Part shown: positions 1-8,976 of the stretch, piece after piece
Layout of the letters: each line of letters begins with the position of its first letter
Position numbering within the stretch: position 1 is the stretch's first letter
Origin: Desulfobacteraceae bacterium
Lineage (GTDB): Bacteria; Desulfobacterota; DSM-4660; Desulfatiglandales; Desulfatiglandaceae
Direction of reading: 5' to 3'
NCBI GenBank assembly: GCA_030613055.1
Contig: JAUWMR010000001.1
Location: 142,769-206,768, forward strand
Length of the DNA: 64,000 nucleotides
The notes under the pieces: model-generated
The model's input: the letters and a program-made list of their open reading frames with translations, nothing else
Databases searched by the model: none
What the model was told of the DNA's origin: nothing
Translations under genes and position numbers: made by a program

Positions 1-681
1 CACATTCGGATGCAGGCATCGTTTCAGAAATACACTGATAACGCAGTGTCAAAGACGGTCAACCTGCCCCGGGATGTCACCGTGGAAGATGTCCTGCAGG
101 TTTACAACCTGGCTTATGAACTGGGGTGCAAAGGAGTAACCATTTACAGGGACGGGAGCAAGCAAGACCAGGTGCTTTCCTTAACTGAGGAAGGGAAGGG
201 GGAAGATGTTTTTATGGCTGCTGTCAAAGAGCGGCCAGATACCCTTGAAGGGTTCACCACAAAGATGGTTACAGGTATGGGCAACCTTTATGTAACAGTG
301 ACAGAATACGATGGGAGGCCCTTTGAGGTATTTGCAACCATAGGCAAGTCCGGGAGATCCACCACTGCCAAGACAGAGGCCATTGGCCGGCTTGTTTCCC
401 TGGCCCTCAGATCAGGAGTAAGGGTAGAAACCGTAATAGACCAGTTAAAAGGTATTGGCGGTGAGCATCCGGTATTTCAAAAGGACGGCCTGGTCCTCTC
501 CATACCGGATGCCATCAGCCGGGTACTTGAAAAAAGATATCTTCAAGATCAACCAGGCAATAAACGGGGTAAATTTGAAAACAGCCTTTCGGGAGAAACC
601 TGCCCTGAATGCGGCCAGACCATCAGCTTTGAAGAGGGCTGCATGACGTGCCATTTCTGCGGCTTTACCAAATGCGGCTAA
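1..681 (+). CDS. nrdJ: Adenosylcobalamin-dependent (class II) ribonucleotide reductase, C-terminal part
   Basis: The reading frame is open from the left edge (H-I-R before the first Met), so the gene starts outside the window. The visible 226 residues match the end of vitamin B12-dependent ribonucleotide reductases, which reduce ribonucleotides to deoxyribonucleotides using a cobalamin radical. Seen: the HIRMQASFQKYTDNAVSKT stretch and GCKGVTIYRDGSK near the end of the catalytic barrel, then a DUF-like C-terminal extension, and a final Cys-rich tail CPECGQ...CMTCHFCGFTKCG. That tail is typical of the class: a zinc-ribbon or redox-shuttle cysteine set. The class works with or without oxygen, which fits an anaerobe that meets air. 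No riboswitch can be judged because the 5' end is missing. Confidence 0.93.
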   Translation, partial: HIRMQASFQKYTDNAVSKTVNLPRDVTVEDVLQVYNLAYELGCKGVTIYRDGSKQDQVLSLTEEGKGEDVFMAAVKERPDTLEGFTTKMVTGMGNLYVTVTEYDGRPFEVFATIGKSGRSTTAKTEAIGRLVSLALRSGVRVETVIDQLKGIGGEHPVFQKDGLVLSIPDAISRVLEKRYLQDQPGNKRGKFENSLSGETCPECGQTISFEEGCMTCHFCGFTKCG

Positions 682-808
682 ATTTTGCACAGGGGACTGC
701 CTTGTTGTGAGTTCCTCCCATAACTTACCAAGTTGTTCTACTAATGCGTTCGCTGATAGTGTCTTTCTTAATACCTTGCTGTTCTGCACGGGATGACAAA
801 AGACTACC

Positions 809-958
809 GTAACAGCTCAATAAATTGGGGTAACTCCTTTGGTTCACCGACTTCTCTGGATTCCCGCCTTCGCGGGAATGACAGGTGCTTAGCCTGTTTC
901 GTCACTCCCGCGAAGGCGGGAATCCAGGATCCAATGCCCTAATTTATTGAGCTGTTAC
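809..958. repeat. Inverted-repeat element E1 (GTAACAGCTCAATAAATT ends)
   Basis: A 150-bp element with imperfect terminal inverted repeats: GTAACAGCTCAATAAATT at 809-826 and its complement at 941-958. Nested inside is a second inverted repeat with arms at about 858-883 and 904-927 containing the hairpin CCCGCCTTCGCGGG. The right end lies 3 bp from the stop codon of the next, reverse-strand gene. It is the first of several copies in the window that share this end sequence. The remaining gap (682-808) shows nothing recognisable. Confidence 0.8.
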
Positions 959-961
959 ATA

Positions 962-1855
962 TTACCTCCTTTGGCTGTAGTAATTTTCAATCCGATTTAG
1001 GGCTTCAATATAATCCTGCTGAAATTCAAATTCGGGATAGCGGCTGATCTCTACTTTAAGTGGTGCAATGTGGGGCAAAAGATCAATGCCGTAGCGATTT
1101 TCCCCTTTTTTGTCCGCCTCGTGGGCAATTAAAACACAATAGTAACCGGCCAGGAGCCTGAGACCCTGCGTCCTGCGAAACAGATAGGCCCTTCCCCCGA
1201 TCGTGTTCAGGAAAAAACCCGCGTATTGATAGCGGACTTTCATGGAAGGCCTAACGCGCTCAGGATCGGGGCACCGCTCATCTAAGGTAATCCACTTGTA
1301 GAACATTGCCAGGTTGTACTCCATGGAGTCCCGTTCGTTTGCGATCACCTTGCGAATCAGGCTAATATCTTTACGGCCCAATACACGAAAAAAATGGTAA
1401 AGGTTTTTCACTATGATTTTGGGGTCTGTGCCCTCACCTGCCGGAACCGGAGGACGTGCGGAAGAACGTTGAAGGATCTTTTTAAAGCGGGCATAGCTGT
1501 TACCATTTGTATCCAGTCGCCGGACGTATTGCTTTTGATCCAAATAATAAAAAAACTCAACTATCTCTTTTTCTGCCTTTTCGCAATAGGCCTCTTTCAG
1601 AGAGGGCTCCGTAGGGAACTCCTCTTCTTTCGGGAGAAGGGCAATTCCCCGCCTCTCTTCCTCGGCTTCTGTAACAGTTGGCTGTTCCGGTAAAACGGGC
1701 TTCGTTACGACCGGAGCGGCCTGTTTATCTTCAAGCGCTTTTGGCTGCTCTGGTTTTTCGCGTCCAACTTGCGTGTAAATAAAATAGCTTACGCCCGCTA
1801 TTGCCACAATTACCATCAACCACCACCATATATGGCCTTTTGCCCAGTTTTTCAT
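962..1855 (-). CDS. Membrane-anchored protein of unknown function
   Basis: The product of 297 residues is not recognised. Seen: a short basic N-terminus, one Trp-rich transmembrane segment (about residues 7-28), then a Pro/Glu/Lys-rich linker and a soluble, mostly helical domain from about residue 80 to the end with many Tyr, Phe and Arg. It is probably a single-pass inner-membrane protein with its bulk outside the cytoplasm. The ORF could extend 15 codons upstream, but GGAGG sits at the right distance before the ATG at 1855, so that start is preferred. It lies 62 bp downstream of the sensor kinase on the same strand and may be cotranscribed with it. No catalytic motif is visible. Confidence 0.6.
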   Translation of the reverse strand: MKNWAKGHIWWWLMVIVAIAGVSYFIYTQVGREKPEQPKALEDKQAAPVVTKPVLPEQPTVTEAEEERRGIALLPKEEEFPTEPSLKEAYCEKAEKEIVEFFYYLDQKQYVRRLDTNGNSYARFKKILQRSSARPPVPAGEGTDPKIIVKNLYHFFRVLGRKDISLIRKVIANERDSMEYNLAMFYKWITLDERCPDPERVRPSMKVRYQYAGFFLNTIGGRAYLFRRTQGLRLLAGYYCVLIAHEADKKGENRYGIDLLPHIAPLKVEISRYPEFEFQQDYIEALNRIENYYSQRR

Positions 1856-1917
1856 ATTTTTTTCCTCCATGATAATACTTCCGCGCATTGCTTGCTTCAA
1901 GGTACATTATTCAGTCA

Positions 1918-3168
1918 TTACTTTACAGGAAAACTAAGGATCACCCGTGTTCCCTTGCCCTTTTCGCTCTTGATCTTGATCTCCCCGTTATGATTCATGA
2001 CGATCTGGTAAACCATGGTTAACCCAAGACCCGCACCCCGTGTCTTAGATGTAAAAAAGGGATCATAGATGGAATCCTGATCCTCCTTGGCTATGCCGTA
2101 TCCGGTATCAATGACTTTGATCAGTATGGTATCCTGTTCCTTTTTTGCTGCAAGTGTCAAGTTTCCACCTTCAGGCATAGATTCCAGGGCATTTTCTATT
2201 ATATTGGACAGGGCGACAATGAGTTGCGGAGAATCCATTTTTATCAAAGGCAGATCGTTGTCAATCTCGGTTGAGAAGGTTATCCCCTGTGCCCGGGCAA
2301 GGGGGCCAAATTCCTTGATGACCTGATCCAGCGTGCCGCTGATGTCATCCATCTTGAGTGTAACCGATAAGAGAATACCAAACTCGTGCACCTGTTTAAC
2401 CAGGCTTTCCAGCCTTCCTGATTCCTCCTGAATGATGGTAATGTATCTTGTAAGTTTTGGTTGTCCTTTTAACTCCTTTTCCAGCCTGCTGGCAAAGCCC
2501 CCAATTGTAGTAATCGGATTTCTAATTTCATGTGCAACTCCCTGCACAAGATGGCCCATGGCCATTAGCCGTTCCGAACGGATCAATCTTTCCTGGATGG
2601 CTTTTAATTCTTTATCGGTCAGTTCGAATTTCTTTTCCAGCCTGCGATAGAGCTTCGCATTATCCAATGCCACAGCGATCTGCTGGGACATAGTCGTCAA
2701 TAGCTCCAGATCGGACCCGGTAAATGCCTCCTTTGATTTTTTGTTTAGCACCTGAAGGGCGCCGATTGTTTTGTCTCTTAAAACCAGCGGCACACAGATC
2801 ATGGAGCTTGTCTCAAATCCGGTTTTTCTGTCAAATTTATTGCTGAAACGCGGCTCCTTTCCTACATCCCGGATCACAATGGGTTTGCCTGTTTGTACTA
2901 CTCGACCTGCTACACCTTCGCCCAATTTGAGTTTAATTCCCTTGATTGGTTCCCTCTTTTTTCCACGGGCAAATCGAATAAAAATTTCATCCTTTTCTTC
3001 ATCCAGTTCATATACCGTGCTTGCCTCGGCATTCATAAATTCCTCTGCCCATTGCATGGCATAATTGAGCACGTCCTCAATCTTCAGCGACGAATTGATA
3101 ATGGAGCTGAATTTGAGAAAGGTCTCAAGTTCCCTTTCACGTACGTCCTTTATGTTTCGCTTTTTCAA
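1918..3168 (-). CDS. GAF-domain sensor histidine kinase
   Basis: A 416-residue soluble two-component kinase. Order: a GAF sensory domain (about 15-172), a short coiled linker (about 173-200), the dimerisation/phosphoacceptor region with the H-box VAHEIRNPITT (His213), and the HATPase domain with N box (IENALESMPEGGN), G1 (DTGYGI), F box (DPFFTSK) and G2 (GAGLGLTMV). No transmembrane segment, so it senses a cytoplasmic ligand or acts with a partner. It resembles NtrB-like kinases of deltaproteobacteria. No response regulator gene is adjacent, making it an orphan kinase here. The unknown anchored protein follows on the same strand. Confidence 0.88.
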   Translation of the reverse strand: MKKRNIKDVRERELETFLKFSSIINSSLKIEDVLNYAMQWAEEFMNAEASTVYELDEEKDEIFIRFARGKKREPIKGIKLKLGEGVAGRVVQTGKPIVIRDVGKEPRFSNKFDRKTGFETSSMICVPLVLRDKTIGALQVLNKKSKEAFTGSDLELLTTMSQQIAVALDNAKLYRRLEKKFELTDKELKAIQERLIRSERLMAMGHLVQGVAHEIRNPITTIGGFASRLEKELKGQPKLTRYITIIQEESGRLESLVKQVHEFGILLSVTLKMDDISGTLDQVIKEFGPLARAQGITFSTEIDNDLPLIKMDSPQLIVALSNIIENALESMPEGGNLTLAAKKEQDTILIKVIDTGYGIAKEDQDSIYDPFFTSKTRGAGLGLTMVYQIVMNHNGEIKIKSEKGKGTRVILSFPVK

Positions 3169-3389
3169 TTTAAATTAGCCCGCCCTATTGTTTTTTTGCC
3201 CATAAAGGCAATACTCCTTTGGACCGGAATTCTAAGGGTTTGACTTTTTCATGGTGGACTTTTAGAAATAAGACGTGCAATGATCATCTCCGTCAGGTGG
3301 GAAAATTTGATGGAAAATGAATATACACAAAATATGTGTGATAAGCAATTAAAAGTGGTACTCTCCCCGGCAGATTGGAAACCACAACA

Positions 3390-4172
3390 ATGAGAATACT
3401 TTTAACAAATGACGACGGCATTCATGCCCCTGGGCTTTTTGCCCTGCATGATGCCCTAAAATCCGATCATGATCTGGATATTGTGGCTCCGGAATCTGAA
3501 ATGAGTGCAGTAGGGCACGCCATTACACTGACCTCACCGCTCAGGGTCCAGGACGTTTCTAAAAACGGGGCGTTCTACGGGTATGCGGTTACTGGAACAC
3601 CGGCAGATTGTGTCAAGATAGCCGTGAAGGAATTACTTGAAAGGCCTCCTGATATTATCCTTTCCGGAATCAATCCCGGGGCAAATGTAGGCGTCAACAT
3701 TCTCTATTCCGGTACTGTTTCTGCTGCCACGGAGGGGGCATTTTTCGGTGTGCCATCTGCTGCAATCTCTCTGAATACCAGGCAAAACCCGGATTTCAGT
3801 TTTGCTGCTCAATTCGCGAAAAAGATCATACGGTTTATGATAGAAAGCGGCCTGAAAACGGGAGCCGCGCTCAGTGTCAATATCCCTGCGGTGACTCCGG
3901 ACAAGATCGCGGGCGTGCGTCTGACGAGACAGGGAACTGCCAGGTTTGAGGAACACTTTGAAAGACGAACTGATCCGAGAGGAAATATCTATTACTGGCT
4001 TACCGGAGAAACACCTGTTGAAAACGGCAGCACTGGCACTGATTCAAACGCCTTGAAAGAAAACTGGATTACCATTACACCAATCCACTACAATCTCACC
4101 TGCCATGAAGAGTTAAAAAGATTAAAGTCTTTTCTCCCTGATTCGTGGGGCGTCCCCAAGTCTGATTCCTGA
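3390..4172 (+). CDS. surE: 5'/3'-nucleotidase SurE
   Basis: SurE is a metal-dependent survival-protein phosphatase that removes phosphate from nucleoside monophosphates. The product starts MRILLTNDDG with the metal-binding Asp8-Asp9 pair and carries the family motifs GTPADCV, SGINPGANVG and SGTVSAATEGA; 260 residues is the normal length. A TTG at 3375 would add five residues, but family members start at MRILL, so the ATG at 3390 is chosen. The ribosome-binding site is weak. It converges with the amidase gene 28 bp away. The 200-bp upstream gap is AT-rich and holds no gene. Confidence 0.93.
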   Translation: MRILLTNDDGIHAPGLFALHDALKSDHDLDIVAPESEMSAVGHAITLTSPLRVQDVSKNGAFYGYAVTGTPADCVKIAVKELLERPPDIILSGINPGANVGVNILYSGTVSAATEGAFFGVPSAAISLNTRQNPDFSFAAQFAKKIIRFMIESGLKTGAALSVNIPAVTPDKIAGVRLTRQGTARFEEHFERRTDPRGNIYYWLTGETPVENGSTGTDSNALKENWITITPIHYNLTCHEELKRLKSFLPDSWGVPKSDS

Positions 4173-4200
4173 TCTTTTAATACCGCTGGTAAATTCTCTC

Positions 4201-5640
4201 CTACGCTTGCTGGTGAACTGTATCCATTCCGGCCTGCATATCCGGCCAGTGATTATTCCACGGATTTGCCTGCTCATAGGCATAAGCGGCTTGCAAGACC
4301 AGATCATCTCTGTATCTGGGTCCAACAATCTGCAGGCCCACGGGAAGACCCGTTTTAGTCAGCCCTGCCCGGACAGTGGCGGCCGGATGGCCCGATAGAT
4401 TAAAGGGATATGTAAAGGCAACTGCTCCCAGGAGTGGTATAGGATGGCCATCAATCTCGGTGGGTGGAGGCCCTTTGGCTGCAAATGCCTCGGTTGGCAT
4501 GGTGGGGGTCAAAAGGATATCAAAACGACTAAAAAAATCTATCAGTTCCTGATTTAGCGCCGTACGGATCTCCTGGATTCTTATGTGATCATCTAATGAC
4601 AGGCATCTTGCATTATCCAGAGATTGCACAAGGGTTCTTCCCATTTCAGAACGGATATTTTCCAGGTCCTTATGTACCTGGGCGTAAATATCACAGATAG
4701 TGAGGTCAGACCAGGCTTGACTCACCTCAGGTATCTTTCCTTCCCAGATCTCAACCGTGTGGCCCATATCCTCAAAAGCCTTTACTGCCTGTTCTACTAA
4801 AGGCATCACATCTTTCTGGACAAGGGCATATCCTAACGTTGGGCTGAAACCGATCCTCAACCCTCCGGGAAGTTTGCTCAGACACTCCACATAGGAAATG
4901 CCCGGTGGAGGCAGGGAGCCCGGATCAGCAGGATGATATCCTGCCACACAATCTAAGTACAGGGCCGCGTCACTCACGGTTCTGCTCAGGGGTCCAAGGG
5001 TCCAGACTCCGCTCATATAAAGCAAGTGCATGGGGACTAAGGGAATGCGTCCATTGGAGGGCTTTAATCCAAAGCAGCCTGAATAGCAGGCCGGAATCCG
5101 GATTGAGCCACCTGCATCGGAACCAGTCGCTAAAGGGACCATGCCTGACGCAATCGCGGCTGCCGACCCCCCGCTGGATCCTCCGGGTGTTCGTTCCAAA
5201 TTCCAGGGGTTCCGTGTCACGCCGTACAGCCGGTTTTTTGTAAAACCGGTAAATGCAAATTCCGGAATATTTGTCTTACCCACTACAATGGCCCCTGCCG
5301 CCTTAAGCCGCGCAACCTGAATCGAGTCCTGTAGCGCAGTATTATCCTTAAAGGGAATTGATCCGTAGCTCGTGACCATTCCCTTTACTTCCTCCAGATC
5401 CTTGACGCCGATAGGTATCCCTGCCAATGGTCCCGGGTCCTCTCCTGCGACGATACGTTCGGCCATATCTTTTGCCTCTTCCATTGCCTGTTCGGCCCGC
5501 AAGGTAACAAAGGCATTGAGTGACGGGTTTATCGCTTCGATTATTTTAAGGGTCTCCCCCATCAGTTCCACAGGGGAGAGATCTTTGGAGCGGACAAGTT
5601 GACCCAGTTCCTGGGCAGATTTGAAGTATGTGGAAGTCAT
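4201..5640 (-). CDS. Amidase (amidase signature family, GatA-like)
   Basis: A 479-residue amidase-signature enzyme, which hydrolyses amide bonds with a Ser-cisSer-Lys triad. Seen: the catalytic Lys region GIPIGVKDLEEVKG, the Gly/Ser-rich signature GGSSGGSAAAIASG with the cis-Ser, and the nucleophile region GSDAGGSIRIPA. It has the same overall plan as GatA of the Asp/Glu-tRNA amidotransferase, but no gatB or gatC is nearby and the loops look like stand-alone amidases, so the substrate is open. A good GGAGGG lies before the ATG. It is convergent with surE. An inverted-repeat element separates it from the upstream transporter gene. Confidence 0.87.
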   Translation of the reverse strand: MTSTYFKSAQELGQLVRSKDLSPVELMGETLKIIEAINPSLNAFVTLRAEQAMEEAKDMAERIVAGEDPGPLAGIPIGVKDLEEVKGMVTSYGSIPFKDNTALQDSIQVARLKAAGAIVVGKTNIPEFAFTGFTKNRLYGVTRNPWNLERTPGGSSGGSAAAIASGMVPLATGSDAGGSIRIPACYSGCFGLKPSNGRIPLVPMHLLYMSGVWTLGPLSRTVSDAALYLDCVAGYHPADPGSLPPPGISYVECLSKLPGGLRIGFSPTLGYALVQKDVMPLVEQAVKAFEDMGHTVEIWEGKIPEVSQAWSDLTICDIYAQVHKDLENIRSEMGRTLVQSLDNARCLSLDDHIRIQEIRTALNQELIDFFSRFDILLTPTMPTEAFAAKGPPPTEIDGHPIPLLGAVAFTYPFNLSGHPAATVRAGLTKTGLPVGLQIVGPRYRDDLVLQAAYAYEQANPWNNHWPDMQAGMDTVHQQA

Positions 5641-5656
5641 TTCTAACCCTCCCCTT

Positions 5657-6053
5657 CTTACTCTTCAGTTGTCTCTTTTTTAGACAGGATAACAGGATAA
5701 ACAGGAATCTATTTATAAGTCACAAACTCAGGCTTTATTGTAATAATCCTGTAAATCAAATAAAATATCCTTATAAAATACCTGGCAGATAAACTCTTAA
5801 TATGGAATTAAGATAATCTCTCTGGGCATTTCTTAAATGTGAAATGAATATTTAGAATCATTTCCGATCAATCATAAGAGTAGGTTAAACCAGATTATAG
5901 TCGAAGGGTTTAAACCAATCAATTACCCTAAAACAAGGAACTGGTTATCAGGATAGTTAAAGGATTTACAGGAATTCAACAAAATCAAGTTAATCTATGC
6001 CTGCCCCGCGGAAAGCGGGGTTATCCTGTCTAAGAGCATGCCTGAGCAGTTAC
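5657..6053. mobile_element. Inverted-repeat element, copy A (about 397 bp)
   Basis: This fills most of the gene-free stretch 5641-6120. Its right end is CCTGAGCAGTTAC (6041-6053); the left end is a degenerate match (TTACTCTTCAG at about 5658). Inside is a second pair of inverted ends, AGACAGGATAAC (5682-5693) and its complement just before 6032, plus the hairpin CCCCGCGGAAAGCGGGG. The whole element is homologous, in opposite orientation, to copy B at 42965-43339. The central part contains a decayed reading frame starting MELR at about 5802, interrupted by stops. No transposase is encoded, so it would have to be non-autonomous. Confidence 0.75.
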
Positions 6054-6063
6054 TATTCTCAAA

Positions 6064-6090
6064 TGAAAAGGCCCCAAATCACGGGGCCCC
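6064..6090 (-). terminator. Terminator of the AtoE-type carrier gene
   Basis: On the reverse strand a GGCCCC/GGGGCC stem with a 7-nt loop is followed by TTTTCATTT, 30 bp beyond the stop codon of the carrier gene. The U-tract is short, so strength is uncertain. Confidence 0.6.
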
Positions 6091-6120
6091 TTCACATAAA
6101 ACGCTATGAGCTATAACATG

Positions 6121-7515
6121 CTAAAACAGCGGGTACAGTAGAAACGCGCCAGAGGTGATGACAAAGAAGACAGCAAATACCAGAAGGAGCCAGCCCATTA
6201 TCTCCCTGAACTCCAGCTTGGCCACGGCGAGCATTGCGATGGCCCAGAACGGCTGTATCATGTCGGTCATCATGTCACCCCAGGCATAGGCCACGACGAT
6301 TTTATTCGCGGCAATACCTAACTCCTTTCCGGCAGGCAGGAGATAGGGCGCTGTCACGGCCCACTCTGATCCGCCTGAAGGGATAAGGTAATTGAGAAAT
6401 CCCGCGTACCAGTAGGTAACAAGTAGAAATGTGCCCCCGCTGCAAACGGCCACGAAGGCCTGGGTAAATACCGTGGCTAATGCGGTGAATTTGAACAGGC
6501 CGAAAATACCGGCATAGAAGGGGAACTGGATAACAATGCCCCACACGGCCTTGCCCGCTTCTTCCGTGGCCTTCAGGAAGCTCCATGGGCGCCAGTGAAA
6601 AAGAATGCCTAACATCAGGAAGAACAGGTTGATATTGTTCAGGTTAATGGTCTTGGCAAAACCAACCTGGCTCATTTTCCAACCCAACCACCAGAATCCG
6701 GCTATGGCAATAATAAGGCTCCATCCCCACCACCAGTTGGCCCAGGAGGAAAAGCTTTCATATTTTTCCGGCCTTGGCGGTGATTCATATAGCTTGAGCC
6801 TGTCCGCTAATTCCGGCGAGAGCTTAAATGTCTTCTCTTCGGAGGGGTGCATGAGCGCCATAAGAGCTGTAACAACAACAAGGACGATAACCAGCAATAT
6901 TAGATTAAAAGGAGAGAAAATAGTCTCTGTTGTAGATATGGTGCCGGGCAGGTAACCACCCTTGATCAGGAAGTTATTGGGTGTATTGACCAGCAAAGGC
7001 GCTGAAGCGGAAAGACCTGAGTGCCACGTGCAACCAAGGCCCAAATAGGCCGAAGCCACAAGGAGCCGGTAGTCAACCTTGGGATTGTTTTTAACAATAT
7101 AAAGTGCCAGCATGGCACTCCCGATCAGGCTGAGCCCCCAGTTAAACCATGCGGTGAGCATGGAAAACAGAGCCATGATCATAATGGCCTGCCAGGGTTT
7201 TTCTTTATTTGCCCATCCGGAGATGCCATTCAATAATGCCCTGACAGGGGGTGAACAGGCAAGTATGTAGCCGGTCATCATGATCAGGCACATCTGCATG
7301 CCGAATTTCAAGAGGATCCAGAATCCCTTTCCCCATGCCTGTACTGCCTTGGCGGGTCCAACATCTCCCCAGATAAGTGCCATGATAAAGGTGATAATAC
7401 TCAGGATCCATACAATGACTAAGGCATCAGGGATCCACCTTTCCGTCCAGATTGTTAAACCGCCGCCCCAATTTTTTAGAAAATCGAGTCCGGACTTTTG
7501 TTCATTATCGGCCAT
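6121..7515 (-). CDS. atoE: Short-chain fatty acid transporter, AtoE family
   Basis: A 464-residue polytopic membrane protein of the AtoE/TIGR00366 type, thought to move short-chain fatty acids such as acetoacetate or butyrate. Seen: an N-terminal cytoplasmic stretch, then about 11-12 hydrophobic helices with typical family sequence such as FNWGLSLIGSA, SGLSASAPLLVNTPNN, PSGGSEWAVTAPYL and YAWGDMMTDMIQPFWAI. The ORF reaches 12 codons further upstream, but AAGGAGG lies 4-5 nt before the ATG at 7515, so that start is used. It lies in the same direction as lepB upstream but a strong terminator separates them. No thiolase or CoA-transferase gene is near. The substrate is inferred from the family only. 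Confidence 0.88.
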   Translation of the reverse strand: MADNEQKSGLDFLKNWGGGLTIWTERWIPDALVIVWILSIITFIMALIWGDVGPAKAVQAWGKGFWILLKFGMQMCLIMMTGYILACSPPVRALLNGISGWANKEKPWQAIMIMALFSMLTAWFNWGLSLIGSAMLALYIVKNNPKVDYRLLVASAYLGLGCTWHSGLSASAPLLVNTPNNFLIKGGYLPGTISTTETIFSPFNLILLVIVLVVVTALMALMHPSEEKTFKLSPELADRLKLYESPPRPEKYESFSSWANWWWGWSLIIAIAGFWWLGWKMSQVGFAKTINLNNINLFFLMLGILFHWRPWSFLKATEEAGKAVWGIVIQFPFYAGIFGLFKFTALATVFTQAFVAVCSGGTFLLVTYWYAGFLNYLIPSGGSEWAVTAPYLLPAGKELGIAANKIVVAYAWGDMMTDMIQPFWAIAMLAVAKLEFREIMGWLLLVFAVFFVITSGAFLLYPLF

Positions 7516-7644
7516 GTCAACCTCCTTGGATAAAGGTTTACGCCAGCGCAATATTTTTTATTCGACAATATTGAATTTATTGTTCCTTTTTGTCACCTCC
7601 TTTTATTTCAATTGCCGAAAAATTTATTGCCCTTTTCTTTTAAA

Positions 7645-7690
7645 GCAAAAAACCCCTGCCGCGGTGCCTCCGCTTCAGGGGTTTTTTTTG
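7645..7690. terminator. Bidirectional rho-independent terminator between lepB and atoE
   Basis: CCCCTG (7653-7658) pairs with CAGGGG (7676-7681); the stem is flanked by six A on one side and eight T on the other, so it can work in both directions. On the reverse strand it ends the lepB transcript. It could also act as an attenuator in an atoE leader if atoE is read from the lepB promoter. Confidence 0.85.
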
Positions 7691-7814
7691 CACAAGTGTT
7701 TTCACTGGCAAGCCTTTAAGATAATAGGATTTTAATATATTATGGTTTTACTCAAACTCATTATGAAATTGGCTACTATATTTATGTAAAATTGTCAACA
7801 TGAAAAAATTGTAA

Positions 7815-8471
7815 TTATCTAATGATGTGAAGGAACCGTTTCCAGTTCGGCCAGGACCAGTAGATGATAACCGCCTTTCCTTTTAGCTTGTTTAAGGAGA
7901 CAAACCCCCAATATCTGCTGTCATGGCTGTTATCGCGGTTATCGCCCATGACAAAAACTGCGTTTTCAGGAACTGTTACGGGCCCGAAATTCTCATGCCT
8001 TACGTATTCGTCCAACACGTGATGATTACATTCACCCAAGAACTCCAGGTAGTCATCCGCCAGCATAAGATCCCTGTCGCTATATTTCCCGATATATTCC
8101 GTCTTGATCCGTTCACTATTTACATGCAATATGTCGTTTTTTATTTCAATTCTGTCTCCCGCGACGCCGATAACTCTCTTGATAAAATCCTTCTTTTCAT
8201 CTTTTGGCCATTTAAAAACTACAATATCACCTTTTTTCGGCTTTTTAATCTCTATGATGTGGTAGTCAGTAAATGGCACCTTAACGCCGTAGATAAACTT
8301 GTTTACCAGAATATGATCACCAATTAAGAGTGTAGGCTTCATGGATCCAGAAGGAATCTTGAATGCCTGAACAACAAAAGTACGAATAAAAAGGGCAAGA
8401 ATTACAGCAATTGCCGCCGCTTCAGTATATTCACGGAATGTACTCTTTTTTTTCACTGTGTCTCCGGGCAT
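7815..8471 (-). CDS. lepB: Signal peptidase I
   Basis: Cleaves signal peptides from exported preproteins at the periplasmic face of the inner membrane. The 218-residue form starting MPGDTVKKK has one N-terminal transmembrane helix (about 17-35), box B PSGSMKPTL with nucleophile Ser43, box D DFIKRVIGVAGD with general-base Lys98, and box E GDNRDNSHDSRYWG. The ORF is open 42 codons further upstream, but that extension is unlike the family; AAGGAGG precedes the chosen ATG, at a rather long 13-nt spacing. The gene is divergent from the HTH-pilM operon across a very AT-rich 300-bp region that must hold promoters for both. Confidence 0.93.
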   Translation of the reverse strand: MPGDTVKKKSTFREYTEAAAIAVILALFIRTFVVQAFKIPSGSMKPTLLIGDHILVNKFIYGVKVPFTDYHIIEIKKPKKGDIVVFKWPKDEKKDFIKRVIGVAGDRIEIKNDILHVNSERIKTEYIGKYSDRDLMLADDYLEFLGECNHHVLDEYVRHENFGPVTVPENAVFVMGDNRDNSHDSRYWGFVSLNKLKGKAVIIYWSWPNWKRFLHIIR

Positions 8472-8673
8472 CTGTTCGACAAAACCTCCTTGAAGTGACG
8501 AAATGGAATTTAAACCTCCTGTCATATTTTGTAAAGTGAATTCTGCTGTCCACTCATAACTATAGATCAGGAGTTTGAGAAAAAAGCCCAAATACAATAT
8601 ATAGTGCTATGATTGCTTTTTGTATACTATATATATATAAATTATATAAAATTTAGTTAATTTAAAAAAATAG

Positions 8674-8702
8674 TTGACAAATATAAGACCATATGCTTTT
8701 AT
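8674..8702 (+). promoter_or_regulatory. Candidate sigma-70 promoter of the HTH-pilM operon
   Basis: A perfect TTGACA (8674-8679) is followed after 17 bp by TTTTAT (8697-8702), a four-of-six match to the -10 box, in strongly AT-rich DNA about 65 bp before the small HTH gene. TATAAT at 8704-8709 lies too far from the -35 box to pair with it. Confidence 0.45.
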
Positions 8703-8768
8703 TTATAATAACGGTGTATTTTATTCGCTGGTTAGTGATTCTTATGAAACGAAAAGGTGGAGGGTAAA

Positions 8769-8966
8769 GTGAATAATCCCGTACAAAAGATTAGAGAAGA
8801 TCTGCTAATGAGCAAGGCCGAGCTTGCAAGGAAGGCAGGAGTTTCCCCATTGACCATTGACAGGGTCGAGAGAGGTAAGTCCTGTCGAGTGGAGACCAAG
8901 CGTAAAATTATACTGGCCCTTGGGTATAACCTCTCCGACAAAGATAAACTTTTCCCAGAGGTCTAA
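8769..8966 (+). CDS. Small XRE-family helix-turn-helix protein
   Basis: A 65-residue protein made almost entirely of one Cro/C1-type DNA-binding domain: MSKAELARKAGVSPLTIDRVERG is the typical helix 2-turn-helix 3 region. The GTG at 8769 is chosen because GGAGG sits 5 nt upstream; an upstream GTG at 8757 overlaps that site. The stop codon lies 10 bp before pilM, so it heads the pilMNOP operon and may autoregulate it. That role is inferred from position. Small XRE genes immediately before pilM are seen in other deltaproteobacteria, to my knowledge. Confidence 0.85.
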   Translation: MNNPVQKIREDLLMSKAELARKAGVSPLTIDRVERGKSCRVETKRKIILALGYNLSDKDKLFPEV

Positions 8967-8976
8967 TAGCAGAACT

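Noticed and set aside
858..930. Hairpin CCCGCCTTCGCGGG as the terminator of the ribonucleotide reductase gene
   Set aside because: There is no U-tract and the same hairpin recurs at unrelated places (27140, 58690), so it is a dispersed repeat.
8857..8976. Forty-codon N-terminal extension of PilM
   Set aside because: It overlaps the HTH gene in another frame and homologues begin at the ATG at 8977.
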